Source: Hyphomicrobiales bacterium
Lineage (GTDB): Bacteria; Pseudomonadota; Alphaproteobacteria; Rhizobiales; Rhizobiaceae
Length of the DNA: 64,000 nt
Direction of reading: 5' to 3'
Assembly: GCA_900472625.1 (NCBI GenBank)
Contig: UCIT01000001.1
Coordinates: 310,001 to 374,000, forward strand
Position 1 is the stretch's first letter; the number at the start of each line of letters is the position of its first letter. Below are positions 8,495-17,418 of the stretch, piece after piece. The position numbers were made by a program, and so were the translations under genes. Under the pieces are notes generated by a model. That model was given only the letters and a program-made list of their open reading frames with translations, made no database searches and had not been told where the DNA came from.

Positions 8495-10090
8495 ATGAAG
8501 TCTTTTTCGCGACATGTGTTTGCCGGCATTGCGTTTGGCGTCCTGGCCCTCGCCGCCCCGGTCGGTCATGCGGCCACCCCCAAGAATCAGCTGATCATCG
8601 GCACCTCGCTGGCGCAGGTCCTCTCTCTGGACCCGCAGCAGGCGACTGAAGCCAAGGCCCTCGAGATCATGTCCAATCTTTATGATCGCTTGGTTTCGAC
8701 GGATGTCGATGGCAAGGTCATTCCTCAGTTGGCCGAAAGCTGGACGGCTGACGACAAAGGCATCACCTTCAAGCTTCGTGAGGCAAAGTTCGCCTCCGGA
8801 AATCCGGTGACGGCCAATGATTTCGTTTATTCGCTGACGCGCCTCCTGAAGCTCAATCAGTCTGCCGCTGCCAATCTCACACGTGTCGGATACAACGGCG
8901 ATAACGTCGCGACTCTCGTCAAGGCGATCGACGACCGGACGCTGCGAGTCGATTTGACCGACAAGGTGACGGCCGAGCTGTTGCTCTATCGCCTGTCCAT
9001 CGTTGTTGCGAGCGCCGTTGACAGCGTCGAGGTGCAGAAGCACGTCGTCAATGATGACTATGGCAATCAGTGGCTGCGGACAAACTCTGCCGGTTCCGGC
9101 CCGTTCACGCTGAGCCGCTGGTCTCCGAACGAAATGGTGATCCTGGACGCCAATCCGAACTATGTTGCTGGCCCGCCGAAAATGCGTCGCGTTATCGTGC
9201 GCCATGTTCCTGAAAGCCAGGTTGAGCGTCTGATGCTTGATCGCGGCGATATCGATATTGCCAGCGCGCTGACGGCCGCTGATCTGAAGACCTTCGAAGG
9301 CAAGAGCGACTATGTGATTCAGCGCGTTCCGACCGGTGGCTTTTATGTCCTGTCGATGAATGCCGGCAATAAGTACCTGTCCAATCCAAAGGTACGCGAA
9401 GCCATCGCCTATGGAATCGATTACGCCGGTGTCGAGAAAACCATCATGGGACCCTACGGCAAGACTCGTACCGTGCCGGTGCCGGAAAACTACGATTATG
9501 CGATCAAGAGCCCCGACTGGCACCTCGATGTCGAAAAGGCCAAGGCGCTGCTGGCGGAGGCCGGTTACAAGGATGGTTTCACGCTGAGGCTGAAGACGAT
9601 CGCGCAGACGCCGCGTATCGATCTCGCCACGGCCATTCAGGCGTCGCTCGGACAGATCGGCATCAAGGTGGACATCCAGCAGGGCAACGGGTCTGAAATC
9701 ATCGCCGCTCACCGTGCCCGTGATTTTGATCTGCTGATTCCGCAGACGAGCGCCTACATGCCGAACGTTCTGGGCTCGATGGAGCAGTTCACCAGCAATC
9801 CGGACAACTCGCTGGAGGCTAACAATGCCGGCAATTTCGTCTGGCGTTCGGCCTGGGACATCCCTGAACTCACCGCCTTGACGGCAAAGGCGTCGATCGA
9901 GCCGGACGCCAAGAAGCGCGGCGCGCTTTTTGTCGAGATGCAGGAGAAGTTTATCGCCCAGAGCCCGGCCGTGCTGCCGATGTTCGAGCGTTTCGAACCG
10001 ATCGTGCTCAATGCCCACGTCAAGGGATATGTCGGTCATCCGAGCCAGACGACCCGGCTTGAGAACGTCACCAAGTCAGACGCAGAATAA
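8495..10090 (+). CDS. ABC transporter substrate-binding protein, family 5 (peptide/opine/oligosaccharide type)
   Basis: This 531-residue periplasmic binding protein has a signal peptide (about 1-25, ending GHAA). The SBP_bac_5 pattern follows: SLDPQQATEAKALEIMSNLYDRLV near the N-terminus, a K-FHLR-type segment, and ANDFVYSLTRLL. Family members deliver di- or oligopeptides, nickel, opines or, in plant-associated bacteria, oligosaccharides to a Dpp-type ABC importer. It is the first gene of a five-gene operon with a strong GGGAGGAG ribosome site. It is divergent from gntR-uxuA-kdgD-GH1, so a uronic-acid-containing oligosaccharide or glycoside is a more likely ligand than a peptide; this is inferred from context. 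Confidence 0.85.
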   Translation: MKSFSRHVFAGIAFGVLALAAPVGHAATPKNQLIIGTSLAQVLSLDPQQATEAKALEIMSNLYDRLVSTDVDGKVIPQLAESWTADDKGITFKLREAKFASGNPVTANDFVYSLTRLLKLNQSAAANLTRVGYNGDNVATLVKAIDDRTLRVDLTDKVTAELLLYRLSIVVASAVDSVEVQKHVVNDDYGNQWLRTNSAGSGPFTLSRWSPNEMVILDANPNYVAGPPKMRRVIVRHVPESQVERLMLDRGDIDIASALTAADLKTFEGKSDYVIQRVPTGGFYVLSMNAGNKYLSNPKVREAIAYGIDYAGVEKTIMGPYGKTRTVPVPENYDYAIKSPDWHLDVEKAKALLAEAGYKDGFTLRLKTIAQTPRIDLATAIQASLGQIGIKVDIQQGNGSEIIAAHRARDFDLLIPQTSAYMPNVLGSMEQFTSNPDNSLEANNAGNFVWRSAWDIPELTALTAKASIEPDAKKRGALFVEMQEKFIAQSPAVLPMFERFEPIVLNAHVKGYVGHPSQTTRLENVTKSDAE

Positions 10091-10109
10091 AAATAGGCAG
10101 CAGCCAGTC

Positions 10110-11138
10110 ATGAAGGAACTCTCAGTCAGCGAACTCGGTAAGCGCATCTTGCAGCTTATCGTCAGTTTGTTCATCCTCTTGTGTGTCACCTTTGTCATTG
10201 GCCGCGTGCTGCCGGCAGACCCGGTGGGGGCGATCGTCGGCGAGCTCGCCGATCCGGCGACGCTCGCAGCGATGCGCTCGAAACTTGGGCTTGACCTGCC
10301 ACTCTACCAGCAGTTCTTCGTATACCTGACGGGGCTGGTGCACGGGGACTTCGGCAACGCGATCCTGACCGGAAATCCCGTCGCCGCGGACATGAAGCTG
10401 GCATTCCCCGCCACGCTCGAGCTCGCGACATTGGCTGTCATCATCTCGACTTTCCTCGGCGTGCCGCTTGGCCTGATCGCCGCGCTGTTTCGCGATACCT
10501 TCATCGACAAGTTCATTCGGGTGATCGCGCTTGTCGGACATTCCATACCGGTCTTCTGGTTCGGTATCGTCGGTCTGGTAATCTTCTATGCCGGCTTGAA
10601 CTGGGCCGGTGGCCCTGGACGCGTCGACGTCTTCTACGAAGGTATGGTTACGCCGCAGACCGGGCTGCTGCTTGTCGACAGCCTGTTGCAGGGCGAAACT
10701 GAAATCTTCTGGAATGCGCTTTCGCACATTATCCTTCCAGCGCTCATCCTGGCATATGCGGCAATGGCATATATCACCCGCATGACCCGCAGTTTCACGC
10801 TGGAGCAGTTGAACCAGGACTACGTGATTGCGGCTCGCGCCAAGGGTGTCCGGCCGATGCGGACGCTGACCGGGCACATCCTGCCGAATATTGCGGTCCA
10901 GCTGATCACCGTCCTTGCCATTTCTTATGGCGGACTGCTGGAGGGCGCCGTCGTCACCGAGATCGTGTTCTCATGGCCGGGAATCGGTCAGTACATGACC
11001 AACGCGCTGATGATCGGCGACATGAATGCCGTGCTTGCCGGCACCATCATCATCGGTTTCGTGTTCATGCTTTTGAATTTTCTGGCGGACGTTGCCTATG
11101 CATTGCTCGATCCGCGCACACGGGAGGCCACGATATGA
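10110..11138 (+). CDS. ABC transporter permease, DppB type
   Basis: This 342-residue inner-membrane permease has about six transmembrane helices. Its first helix near residues 11-32 is followed by the DppB-family N-terminal segment LPADPVGAIVGELADP. The coupling motif around YVIAARAKGVRPMRTLTGHILPNI is the EAA loop that docks on the ATPases. The ATG at 10110 is chosen; the frame is open further upstream but overlaps the binding-protein gene. It lies 19 bp after the binding-protein gene and overlaps the next permease by ATGA, so all are translationally coupled. Confidence 0.88.
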   Translation: MKELSVSELGKRILQLIVSLFILLCVTFVIGRVLPADPVGAIVGELADPATLAAMRSKLGLDLPLYQQFFVYLTGLVHGDFGNAILTGNPVAADMKLAFPATLELATLAVIISTFLGVPLGLIAALFRDTFIDKFIRVIALVGHSIPVFWFGIVGLVIFYAGLNWAGGPGRVDVFYEGMVTPQTGLLLVDSLLQGETEIFWNALSHIILPALILAYAAMAYITRMTRSFTLEQLNQDYVIAARAKGVRPMRTLTGHILPNIAVQLITVLAISYGGLLEGAVVTEIVFSWPGIGQYMTNALMIGDMNAVLAGTIIIGFVFMLLNFLADVAYALLDPRTREATI

Positions 11139-12037
11139 GCGACGCCGTTCACACCGATATCCTCGTGCGGCCACCGGGCATTGCGTCCCGTCTTGCTGCC
11201 TCCTTCAGGACTGCCCTGCGCAAGCTCAGCCATGAGCCGCTCGGCCTTGCAGGCTTCGTCATTCTGGTTCTGCTTTGCCTGGTGGCCATCTTCGCGCCGC
11301 TGCTCGCACCGTTCGATCCGATCACCCAGGACCTCGGAAACGCGCTGCAGGCACCGAGCTGGACTCACATGGCGGGCACCGACGAATTTGGCCGCGATAT
11401 CCTGAGTCGTCTGATCTATGGCACCCGCATCACCATCCAGACCGTACTTTCCGTCTCGGTGATCGTCGGACCGCTTGGCCTTATCATCGGTGTGGTCGCC
11501 GGCTATTTCGGCGGCCGGACGGATGCGTTGCTGATGCGTGCAACCGACATCGTTCTGTCGTTCCCGTCGCTTATCCTGGCGCTCGCCTTCGCTGCCGCCC
11601 TCGGGGCCGGGCTGAACACCGCCATCATTGCCATCTCGCTCACGGGATGGCCGCCGATCGCCCGGCTGGCCCGGGCCGAGGCGCTTGTTGTTCGCAACAC
11701 CGACTACGTAGCCGCCGCCAGACTCTACGGCGCGTCGCCGTTGCGCATCCTGTTTCGCTACATCGCGCCCATGTGCATTCCATCGGTGATCGTGCGGCTG
11801 ACGCTCAACATGGCCGGGATCATCCTGACCGCGGCGTCGCTCGGCTTCCTCGGGCTCGGTGCGCAGCCGCCGGCGCCGGAATGGGGCGCAATGATATCGA
11901 GCGGACGCAAGTTCATGCTCGATAACTGGTGGGTTGCCGTCATGCCCGGTCTCGCCATCCTGATCACGAGCCTCGCTTTCAACATTGCCGGCGATGCGCT
12001 GCGCGACATTCTGGATCCCCGCCATGCCCGCTCTTGA
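11135..12037 (+). CDS. ABC transporter permease, DppC type
   Basis: This 300-residue partner permease has an N-terminal helix near residues 45-65, then the DppC marker GTDEFGRDILSRLIYGTR in the periplasmic segment. The EAA loop is in TDYVAAARLYGASPLRILFRYIAP. Its start overlaps the stop of the upstream permease (ATGA at 11135). It forms the heterodimeric translocation channel with the DppB-type protein. Confidence 0.88.
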   Translation: MSDAVHTDILVRPPGIASRLAASFRTALRKLSHEPLGLAGFVILVLLCLVAIFAPLLAPFDPITQDLGNALQAPSWTHMAGTDEFGRDILSRLIYGTRITIQTVLSVSVIVGPLGLIIGVVAGYFGGRTDALLMRATDIVLSFPSLILALAFAAALGAGLNTAIIAISLTGWPPIARLARAEALVVRNTDYVAAARLYGASPLRILFRYIAPMCIPSVIVRLTLNMAGIILTAASLGFLGLGAQPPAPEWGAMISSGRKFMLDNWWVAVMPGLAILITSLAFNIAGDALRDILDPRHARS

Positions 12038-12869
12038 CCAATCGCCTGTGATCTCGGTGCGTGATCTTAACGTACGCTTCGCCCAGAGCACGCTTCATGC
12101 CGTGTCCAACGTCAGCTTCCATATCGGCCGCGAACGCGTCGGAATCGTCGGCGAATCCGGTTCGGGAAAATCCACCACAGGTCGGGCGCTGATGCGGCTG
12201 CTGCCGCCGAGCGCGGTGGTGACGGCCGAGCGCATGGATTTCGGCGGTGCGCCGCTGCTGTCCAGGACCGAACGGCAGATGGGGGCGCTGCGTGGCAAGG
12301 ACATGGCCCTGATCATGCAGGACCCGCGCTACTCGCTCAATCCGTTGCTGCCGATCGGCAAGCAGGTGGCGGAAGCCGCGACCCTTCATCTCGCGCTGAA
12401 AGGCAAGGCGGCCTACGACCAGGCTCGGGCTATGCTTGAAAGAGTGCGGATCGACAATCCCGAGCGGGTGATGAAGCTCTATCCGCACCAGATTTCGGGT
12501 GGCATGGGTCAACGTGTCATGATCGCGATGATGCTGATCGCCCGCCCGAAACTCGTCATCGCCGACGAGCCGACATCGGCGCTCGACGTCAGTGTGCGTC
12601 GAGATGTGCTCGTGCTGCTGGATGAACTCGTGCGCGAGAACAATTCCGGATTGCTGCTGATCAGCCACGACATCAGGATGGTCGCTGCCTTCTGCGAACG
12701 CATTCTGGTGATGTATGCCGGCCGGGTCGTCGAGACGTTGACCAAGCTCGAAGATGCCGAGCATCCCTATACGCAGGGGCTGATTGCAGCTCTCCCGGAT
12801 CCGCGCCACCCGGTCAAACGGCTGAAGGTTCTCGATCGAAAGGCAATCAATGCGGAGCTTGCACAATGA
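12024..12869 (+). CDS. ABC transporter ATP-binding protein, DppD type
   Basis: This 281-residue ATPase has Walker A GESGSGKST (43-51), Q-loop IMQDPRYSLNP, signature ISGGMGQRV and Walker B LVIADEP with TSALDVS. It starts at ATG 12024, 14 bp inside the upstream permease gene. It powers import through the permease pair. It is shorter than Escherichia coli DppD (about 327 residues) because most of the C-terminal oligopeptide-transporter extension is missing. Confidence 0.85.
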   Translation: MPALDQSPVISVRDLNVRFAQSTLHAVSNVSFHIGRERVGIVGESGSGKSTTGRALMRLLPPSAVVTAERMDFGGAPLLSRTERQMGALRGKDMALIMQDPRYSLNPLLPIGKQVAEAATLHLALKGKAAYDQARAMLERVRIDNPERVMKLYPHQISGGMGQRVMIAMMLIARPKLVIADEPTSALDVSVRRDVLVLLDELVRENNSGLLLISHDIRMVAAFCERILVMYAGRVVETLTKLEDAEHPYTQGLIAALPDPRHPVKRLKVLDRKAINAELAQ

Positions 12870-13603
12870 TCAAGGTTGAAAATCTGGACGTTGTCTTCGG
12901 CGACAAGAAGAGCCGCAATCACGTGGTGCGCAACGTCAGTTTCGAAGTGGCGTCCGGCGAGACGCTCGGGATTGTCGGAGAGTCTGGTTGCGGGAAATCG
13001 ACCGTCTTGCGCGCGCTGGCTGGCATAGAGGCCGGATGGACCGGCACCATTTCTTTCGACGGCAAAGCCATTGGCAAGGTGCGGACGCGCGCAGAATTGC
13101 TTCGCGCCCAGATGGTGTTTCAGGACCCTTATGGATCGCTGCATCCGCGCCTGCGGATCGGCACAGCGCTTGCCGAGCCGATCCATGCCATGGGGCAGGG
13201 CGATGGCTGGGCGAAGGCGCAGCGGGCGCTCGTTCAGGTGGGCTTACCTGCATCTTTCGCCAATCGATTCCCGCATGAACTGTCTGGCGGCCAACGCCAG
13301 CGCGTCGCTATCGCCAGAGCGCTCATCCTCGAGCCGCCAATCCTGCTGCTCGACGAGCCGACCTCGGCGCTTGATGTTTCGGTACAGGCAGAAATCCTCA
13401 ATCTGCTAGCGGACCAGAAGGACGAACGCCACCTTACCTTCGTTCTCGTCAGCCATGATCTATCCGTCATTGCCCATATGTGCGACCGGGTGCTGGTGAT
13501 GAAGGGCGGCACGTTTGTCGATGAATTGACAAAGCAAGACCTGGAACAAGGCGTCACACACGCCGACTATTCGCGACAACTCTTCGAAGCCAGCTTTATC
13601 TGA
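12866..13603 (+). CDS. ABC transporter ATP-binding protein, DppF type
   Basis: This 245-residue second ATPase has Walker A GESGCGKST (38-46), Q-loop FQDPYGSLHPRLRI, signature LSGGQRQRV and Walker B ILLLDEPTSALDVS. Its start overlaps the stop of the DppD-type gene (ATGA). Like its partner it lacks the usual C-terminal oligo_HPY extension (E. coli DppF is about 334 residues), so the importer is compact. It is the last gene of the operon 8495-13603. Confidence 0.85.
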   Translation: MIKVENLDVVFGDKKSRNHVVRNVSFEVASGETLGIVGESGCGKSTVLRALAGIEAGWTGTISFDGKAIGKVRTRAELLRAQMVFQDPYGSLHPRLRIGTALAEPIHAMGQGDGWAKAQRALVQVGLPASFANRFPHELSGGQRQRVAIARALILEPPILLLDEPTSALDVSVQAEILNLLADQKDERHLTFVLVSHDLSVIAHMCDRVLVMKGGTFVDELTKQDLEQGVTHADYSRQLFEASFI

Positions 13604-13644
13604 CGCGAGGTCGATTCAGGGCTGATCGCAAGCCGAACCCGCAC

Positions 13645-13666
13645 CGTTGCTTCAACAAAAGCAACG
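13645..13666 (+). terminator. Weak hairpin downstream of the DppF-type gene
   Basis: CGTTGCTT at 13645-13652 pairs with AAGCAACG at 13659-13666 around the loop CAACAA, 42 bp after the operon's last stop. There is no U-run, so termination here is uncertain. Confidence 0.3.
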
Positions 13667-13819
13667 AACTCATTGCGTGCGCATTCTCGACTGAAGAAAA
13701 TCCGTGCCCTTATCAAGGTTCACGGCTGAGCCGAATCGTTCCCGATTGGCTGGAGGTCTGTTGTCTGATTGACCAAGCGTCGCCATTTTTCGGCGTATGG
13801 TGAAGCAGACGGATCATCA

Positions 13820-13851
13820 ATAACTGCCTGCCATCGAAGGCAGGCAGTTAT
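13820..13851. terminator. Terminator hairpin downstream of cspA
   Basis: A 13-bp perfect stem has its core at TAACTGCCTGCC (13821-13832) and its complement at 13839-13850, with the hexanucleotide loop ATCGAA. It lies 14 bp past the cspA stop in the minus direction. In the plus direction it is followed by a T-rich tract (TCATTTATTTTC), so it can terminate transcription from both sides. Confidence 0.7.
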
Positions 13852-13864
13852 CATTTATTTTCAA

Positions 13865-14068
13865 TCAGAGAACAGAAACGTTTTCTGCCTTCGACTTGCC
13901 AGTCTTGCGGTCCTGGCCGACTTCGAAGCTGACCTTGTCACCTTCTCTGAGCGATCCACCGCGCTCCAAAGCAGACACGTGAACGAATACATCCGTTCCG
14001 CCGTTCTCCGGTGTGATGAAGCCAAAACCCTTGTCGTCGTTGAAAAACTTAACGGTGCCAGTCGGCAT
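13865..14068 (-). CDS. cspA: Cold-shock protein (CspA family)
   Basis: This 67-residue single cold-shock domain protein has RNP1 KGFGFI (13-18) and RNP2 VFVHVS (27-32). It ends [11 protein letters not shown], the usual length and layout of alphaproteobacterial CspA proteins. It binds single-stranded RNA/DNA and acts as an RNA chaperone in the cytoplasm. It is monocistronic, with a strong hairpin directly downstream and a long AT-richer leader upstream. Confidence 0.95.
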   Translation of the reverse strand: MPTGTVKFFNDDKGFGFITPENGGTDVFVHVSALERGGSLREGDKVSFEVGQDRKTGKSKAENVSVL

Positions 14069-14199
14069 GAGAATTCCTTTTGCGTTGTCTCAGTTCGTGA
14101 ACTTACAGTGAGAATGCCGTCCTATCAACAGTCCCGTGCGTAAGAATGAAAATCAGCTTGGTCCGCCACCTCTCAATCGGGCATGAGAGAGGTGTGATC

Positions 14200-15666
14200 T
14201 CATGCTTCTTGCGGGGTTTCCCGCTGCTCTTCGGGTCTAGGTACTAACATGCAAATTGGCACAATCAATAGCGCGATGACAAGCATTGCAATGAAGGTTG
14301 CATGAAGAGCGTGCTGTAGCGCCAGCCTGATCTCTTCGATTCCGCTAACGATGGCGCTCGTTCCGTTGAGCAAAGTTCGCAATTGTTCGGGCGTTATCGC
14401 CTGACCGTTGGTGGTGTGTGCCAGCCCGTAGGTGAGCACAGCGCCCAAGATCGCGGCTCCGAGCGTGCTGCCGAGATTGCGCGAAAAGACGTTGGACGCC
14501 GTGGCGCTACCGCGTTCGGACGCGCTCACGCTTTCCTGGGTCAGCACCAAGGCGCCGATGTTGAGCAACCCCATGCCGAGACCCATAACCAGCGACCCAA
14601 TCCCCGCCAGAACGGCGGAGCTTGTCGGAGTGAGCGCGACCAGCAGGACTGTTCCCGTGGGAATGCAGATACTGCCGACGATCATGATCGGCCGCAAGCC
14701 GAAGCGGGAAAACTGGCGGGATGCGATTGTGGCGCCGATTGGCCAGCCAAGCAGCAGCATGGTCAGCGCAAAGCCCGCTACCAGCGGCGAACGGTTGAGA
14801 ACGGTCTGCACGTACATCGGCAGGAACGTCGTCAGGCCCATGATCGACATGCTGGCGAAGAATACCGCTAGGTTTGCGAATGCGATCGGCCGCTTGAGCC
14901 ACAGGTCGGGTGCGATCATCGGCGCCTCTGCACGGCGTTCCTGCCAGATGAATGCGACGAGCGAGACCACAAACACTGCAAGTGCGAAGATGGCTTCAGC
15001 CGATATCGCATCTTCCATCTCTGTCAGCGCAATCATCAGCGCGGAAATGGAAATGGCAAACAAAACGGCACCGGCTACATCGATTGACACGACCCGCGAG
15101 CGTTTTTCCTCATGCAGGAAGAACAAGAAGCCCAAGGCAGCAAGAATGCCGACGGGGACGTTGATCCAGAATATCCAGGCCCATGGAAGATTGTGGATGA
15201 TCAGGCTGCCAAGCAGCGGCCCGACAACGGCCGACAATGCCCACACACTGGCAAGATAGCCCTGGACCTTGCCGCGCTGGTTCCCTGGGAACAGGTCGGC
15301 CACGACGGTCATCGCCACCGGCTGGACGGCACCGGCGCCGATCCCCTGCAGAAGACGGAAGGCAATCATCGACGGCATCGACCAGGCAAACCCGGCAAGC
15401 ACGGAGGCGAAAAGGAACAGGCCGATGCCGAGAATGAGCATCGGCTTGCGACCGTAGATATCCGATAGCTTGCCGAACACGACGGTCGTTGCGGTCTGGG
15501 TCAGCAGGAATGACGAGAAAACCCAGGAGTAGAGGTTGATCTGTCCGAGCTGGGCAGCGATTTGCGGCATCGCCGTCGAGACGATCGTGGCTTCGATGGC
15601 GATCATCGCCATACTTGCCATGATCGCGACGACGACAAGCCCGCGATGCGATGTTTTTCCGGTCAT
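14200..15666 (-). CDS. MFS drug exporter, DHA2 (14-TMS, EmrB/QacA) family
   Basis: This 488-residue membrane protein has about 14 hydrophobic helices. The MFS motif A is GKLSDIYGRKPML near 65. Motif B/C-like segments are RLLQGIGAGAVQP (about 104) and WALSAVVGPLLGSLI (about 145), the latter being the antiporter signature. These features fit the proton-coupled DHA2 multidrug exporters. No HlyD-type adaptor gene is adjacent, so it is probably a stand-alone inner-membrane exporter. It is divergent from an exported amidohydrolase gene 234 bp away. The substrate is unknown. Confidence 0.88.
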   Translation of the reverse strand: MTGKTSHRGLVVVAIMASMAMIAIEATIVSTAMPQIAAQLGQINLYSWVFSSFLLTQTATTVVFGKLSDIYGRKPMLILGIGLFLFASVLAGFAWSMPSMIAFRLLQGIGAGAVQPVAMTVVADLFPGNQRGKVQGYLASVWALSAVVGPLLGSLIIHNLPWAWIFWINVPVGILAALGFLFFLHEEKRSRVVSIDVAGAVLFAISISALMIALTEMEDAISAEAIFALAVFVVSLVAFIWQERRAEAPMIAPDLWLKRPIAFANLAVFFASMSIMGLTTFLPMYVQTVLNRSPLVAGFALTMLLLGWPIGATIASRQFSRFGLRPIMIVGSICIPTGTVLLVALTPTSSAVLAGIGSLVMGLGMGLLNIGALVLTQESVSASERGSATASNVFSRNLGSTLGAAILGAVLTYGLAHTTNGQAITPEQLRTLLNGTSAIVSGIEEIRLALQHALHATFIAMLVIALLIVPICMLVPRPEEQRETPQEA

Positions 15667-15900
15667 GGATAGCTTTCAGGCCGCTCGGCCCAGTTTTATG
15701 GAATGAGAGTCGCCGCCGATGGCGGGATGAAGCCCGATCTACTAAACCCCGGAGAACGCCCGTCAAGCTCAAACTCTGCTCTATTTGTCAGCGGTATACC
15801 AATCGGCGCAACCGCTTCGATCACGATTTGTGACCTGCGATGGATTGGGGTTGTGCGCCGTGCTAAAATCAACTTCGGCGTTTTTTTGGGGAGGAATGCG

Positions 15901-17343
15901 ATGCTGAGGTCGAACGGGAAGTACGGGCATCTCATTCACAACGCTGGTTGCAGTTGTGCCAACCTGGCTTTGCAGCAACGATCCCATTACCTCAGTGATT
16001 ATTCGCGGCGAAACTTTCTTCGCGGTATCGGGTCGGTCGCGGCCGTCGGGCTGATGCCGATGGCCGGTCACGCACAAACCGCGATCGATCCTTCAAGGAT
16101 TTTGTTCAGGCGGGCCAAGGTGTTCGACGGCAAGTCCGAGACGCTTCAAGCCGGCGTTCAAGTGCTGGTCGAAGGGCAAAAGATCGTCGCCATTGACAAG
16201 GCAAACAATCCTCCACCGGACGGAACGACCGTGGTCGATTGTGCCGATGGCGTCCTGATGCCGGGGATGATCGACGCACATTGGCATACGATCTACGCTG
16301 CCGTTCCCCTACAGGTTCTGCTGGCCGGCGATCCCGGGATCATCTTTGCAGCGTCAACCGCCGAAGCCGAGCGCACATTGATGCGGGGGTTCACCACGGT
16401 TCGTGATCTGGGCGGGCCGGTTTTCACCTTCAAGCAGGCGATCGATACCGGCCTTATTCCCGGCCCCAGGATTTTTCCTGCGGGCGCGATGATCACGACG
16501 TCAGGCGGTCATGGCGACCTCAGGATGCCGTCGGAGATCCCCGCGAGAGAAGGGCAGTTAAGCCTCAGCGAAATGATGGGAAGCGCGGCGATCGTTGATG
16601 ACGTCGGCGAGTTGAAGCGAAGGGTGCGCGAGCAACTTCTTCAGGGCGCGTCGCAGGTCAAGCTTGTCGGCGGCGGTGGCGTTTCGTCGCCGCGTGCGCC
16701 GCTCGACATGACGACGTTCAGCGAGGCCGAGATTCGCGCCGCCGTCGATGTCGCTCGTGACTGGAACACTTACGTGACCGTCCACGCCTATGCCTCCAAC
16801 ACGGTTCAGCGGGCAATTGCGGGCGGAGCAGCCTGCGTCGAGCATGCGCATCTGATGGACGAGAACACGGCCAGAACGTTCGCCGACAAGAGCGTCTGGC
16901 TGAGTACCCAACCTTTCCTGAGCATGGACGATACCGGCTCTCAGACCGGCGTTGGTGCCGAACGCGCAGCGCGCTTGTTCCTCGGAACGCCAAAAATCTA
17001 CGGATACGCGAAGAAATTCGGCATCAAGACTGCTTGGGGTTCGGACGTTCTGTTTTCGCCCGCCCTCACGTCCCGCCAAAACAACATGCTGACCCATCTC
17101 TCGAACTGGTACACCAACGCGGAGGCATTGCGGATGGCGACCTCGGGCAATGCGGATCTGCTGGCGCTTTCGAATCTTCGCACGCCTTACGCAGGTGCGC
17201 TCGGTGTCATCCAGAAAGACGCGCTCGCCGATATATTGGTATGGGACGGCAATCCGCTCGACGACTTCAAACTCGTCGAGGATCCGCAACGAAACCTGAA
17301 GGTCATCGTCAAGGACGGTCGGATCTTCAAGAATACGCTCTGA
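15901..17343 (+). CDS. Tat-exported metal-dependent amidohydrolase
   Basis: This is a 480-residue amidohydrolase-superfamily protein. A twin-arginine signal, SRRNFLRGIG (Arg36-Arg37), precedes a hydrophobic stretch ending GHAQT, so the enzyme should be exported folded. Metal-site motifs are GMIDAHWH (His127 and His129), the VHAYAS and EHAHLM histidines in the middle, and GSDVLFSP (Asp) near 380. ADILVWDGNPLDD near the end is typical of imidazolonepropionase or Xaa-Pro-dipeptidase-like members. The start is ATG 15901 with GGGGAGG just upstream; the open frame extends to 15703 without coding character. The likely reaction is hydrolysis of an amide or cyclic amide. The substrate is not predictable. 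Confidence 0.83.
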   Translation: MLRSNGKYGHLIHNAGCSCANLALQQRSHYLSDYSRRNFLRGIGSVAAVGLMPMAGHAQTAIDPSRILFRRAKVFDGKSETLQAGVQVLVEGQKIVAIDKANNPPPDGTTVVDCADGVLMPGMIDAHWHTIYAAVPLQVLLAGDPGIIFAASTAEAERTLMRGFTTVRDLGGPVFTFKQAIDTGLIPGPRIFPAGAMITTSGGHGDLRMPSEIPAREGQLSLSEMMGSAAIVDDVGELKRRVREQLLQGASQVKLVGGGGVSSPRAPLDMTTFSEAEIRAAVDVARDWNTYVTVHAYASNTVQRAIAGGAACVEHAHLMDENTARTFADKSVWLSTQPFLSMDDTGSQTGVGAERAARLFLGTPKIYGYAKKFGIKTAWGSDVLFSPALTSRQNNMLTHLSNWYTNAEALRMATSGNADLLALSNLRTPYAGALGVIQKDALADILVWDGNPLDDFKLVEDPQRNLKVIVKDGRIFKNTL

Positions 17344-17418
17344 AATACGGGAAACCTCGAATGACGGACATTCGGGAAGCGGCCTTCGCAGCGCAAGGTC
17401 GCATCCCGTATCACAATG

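Noticed and set aside
8492..10039. A 515-codon minus-strand frame opposite the family-5 binding-protein gene.
   Set aside because: It overlaps completely with a strongly supported gene and its own promoter region, and its translation has no recognisable features.
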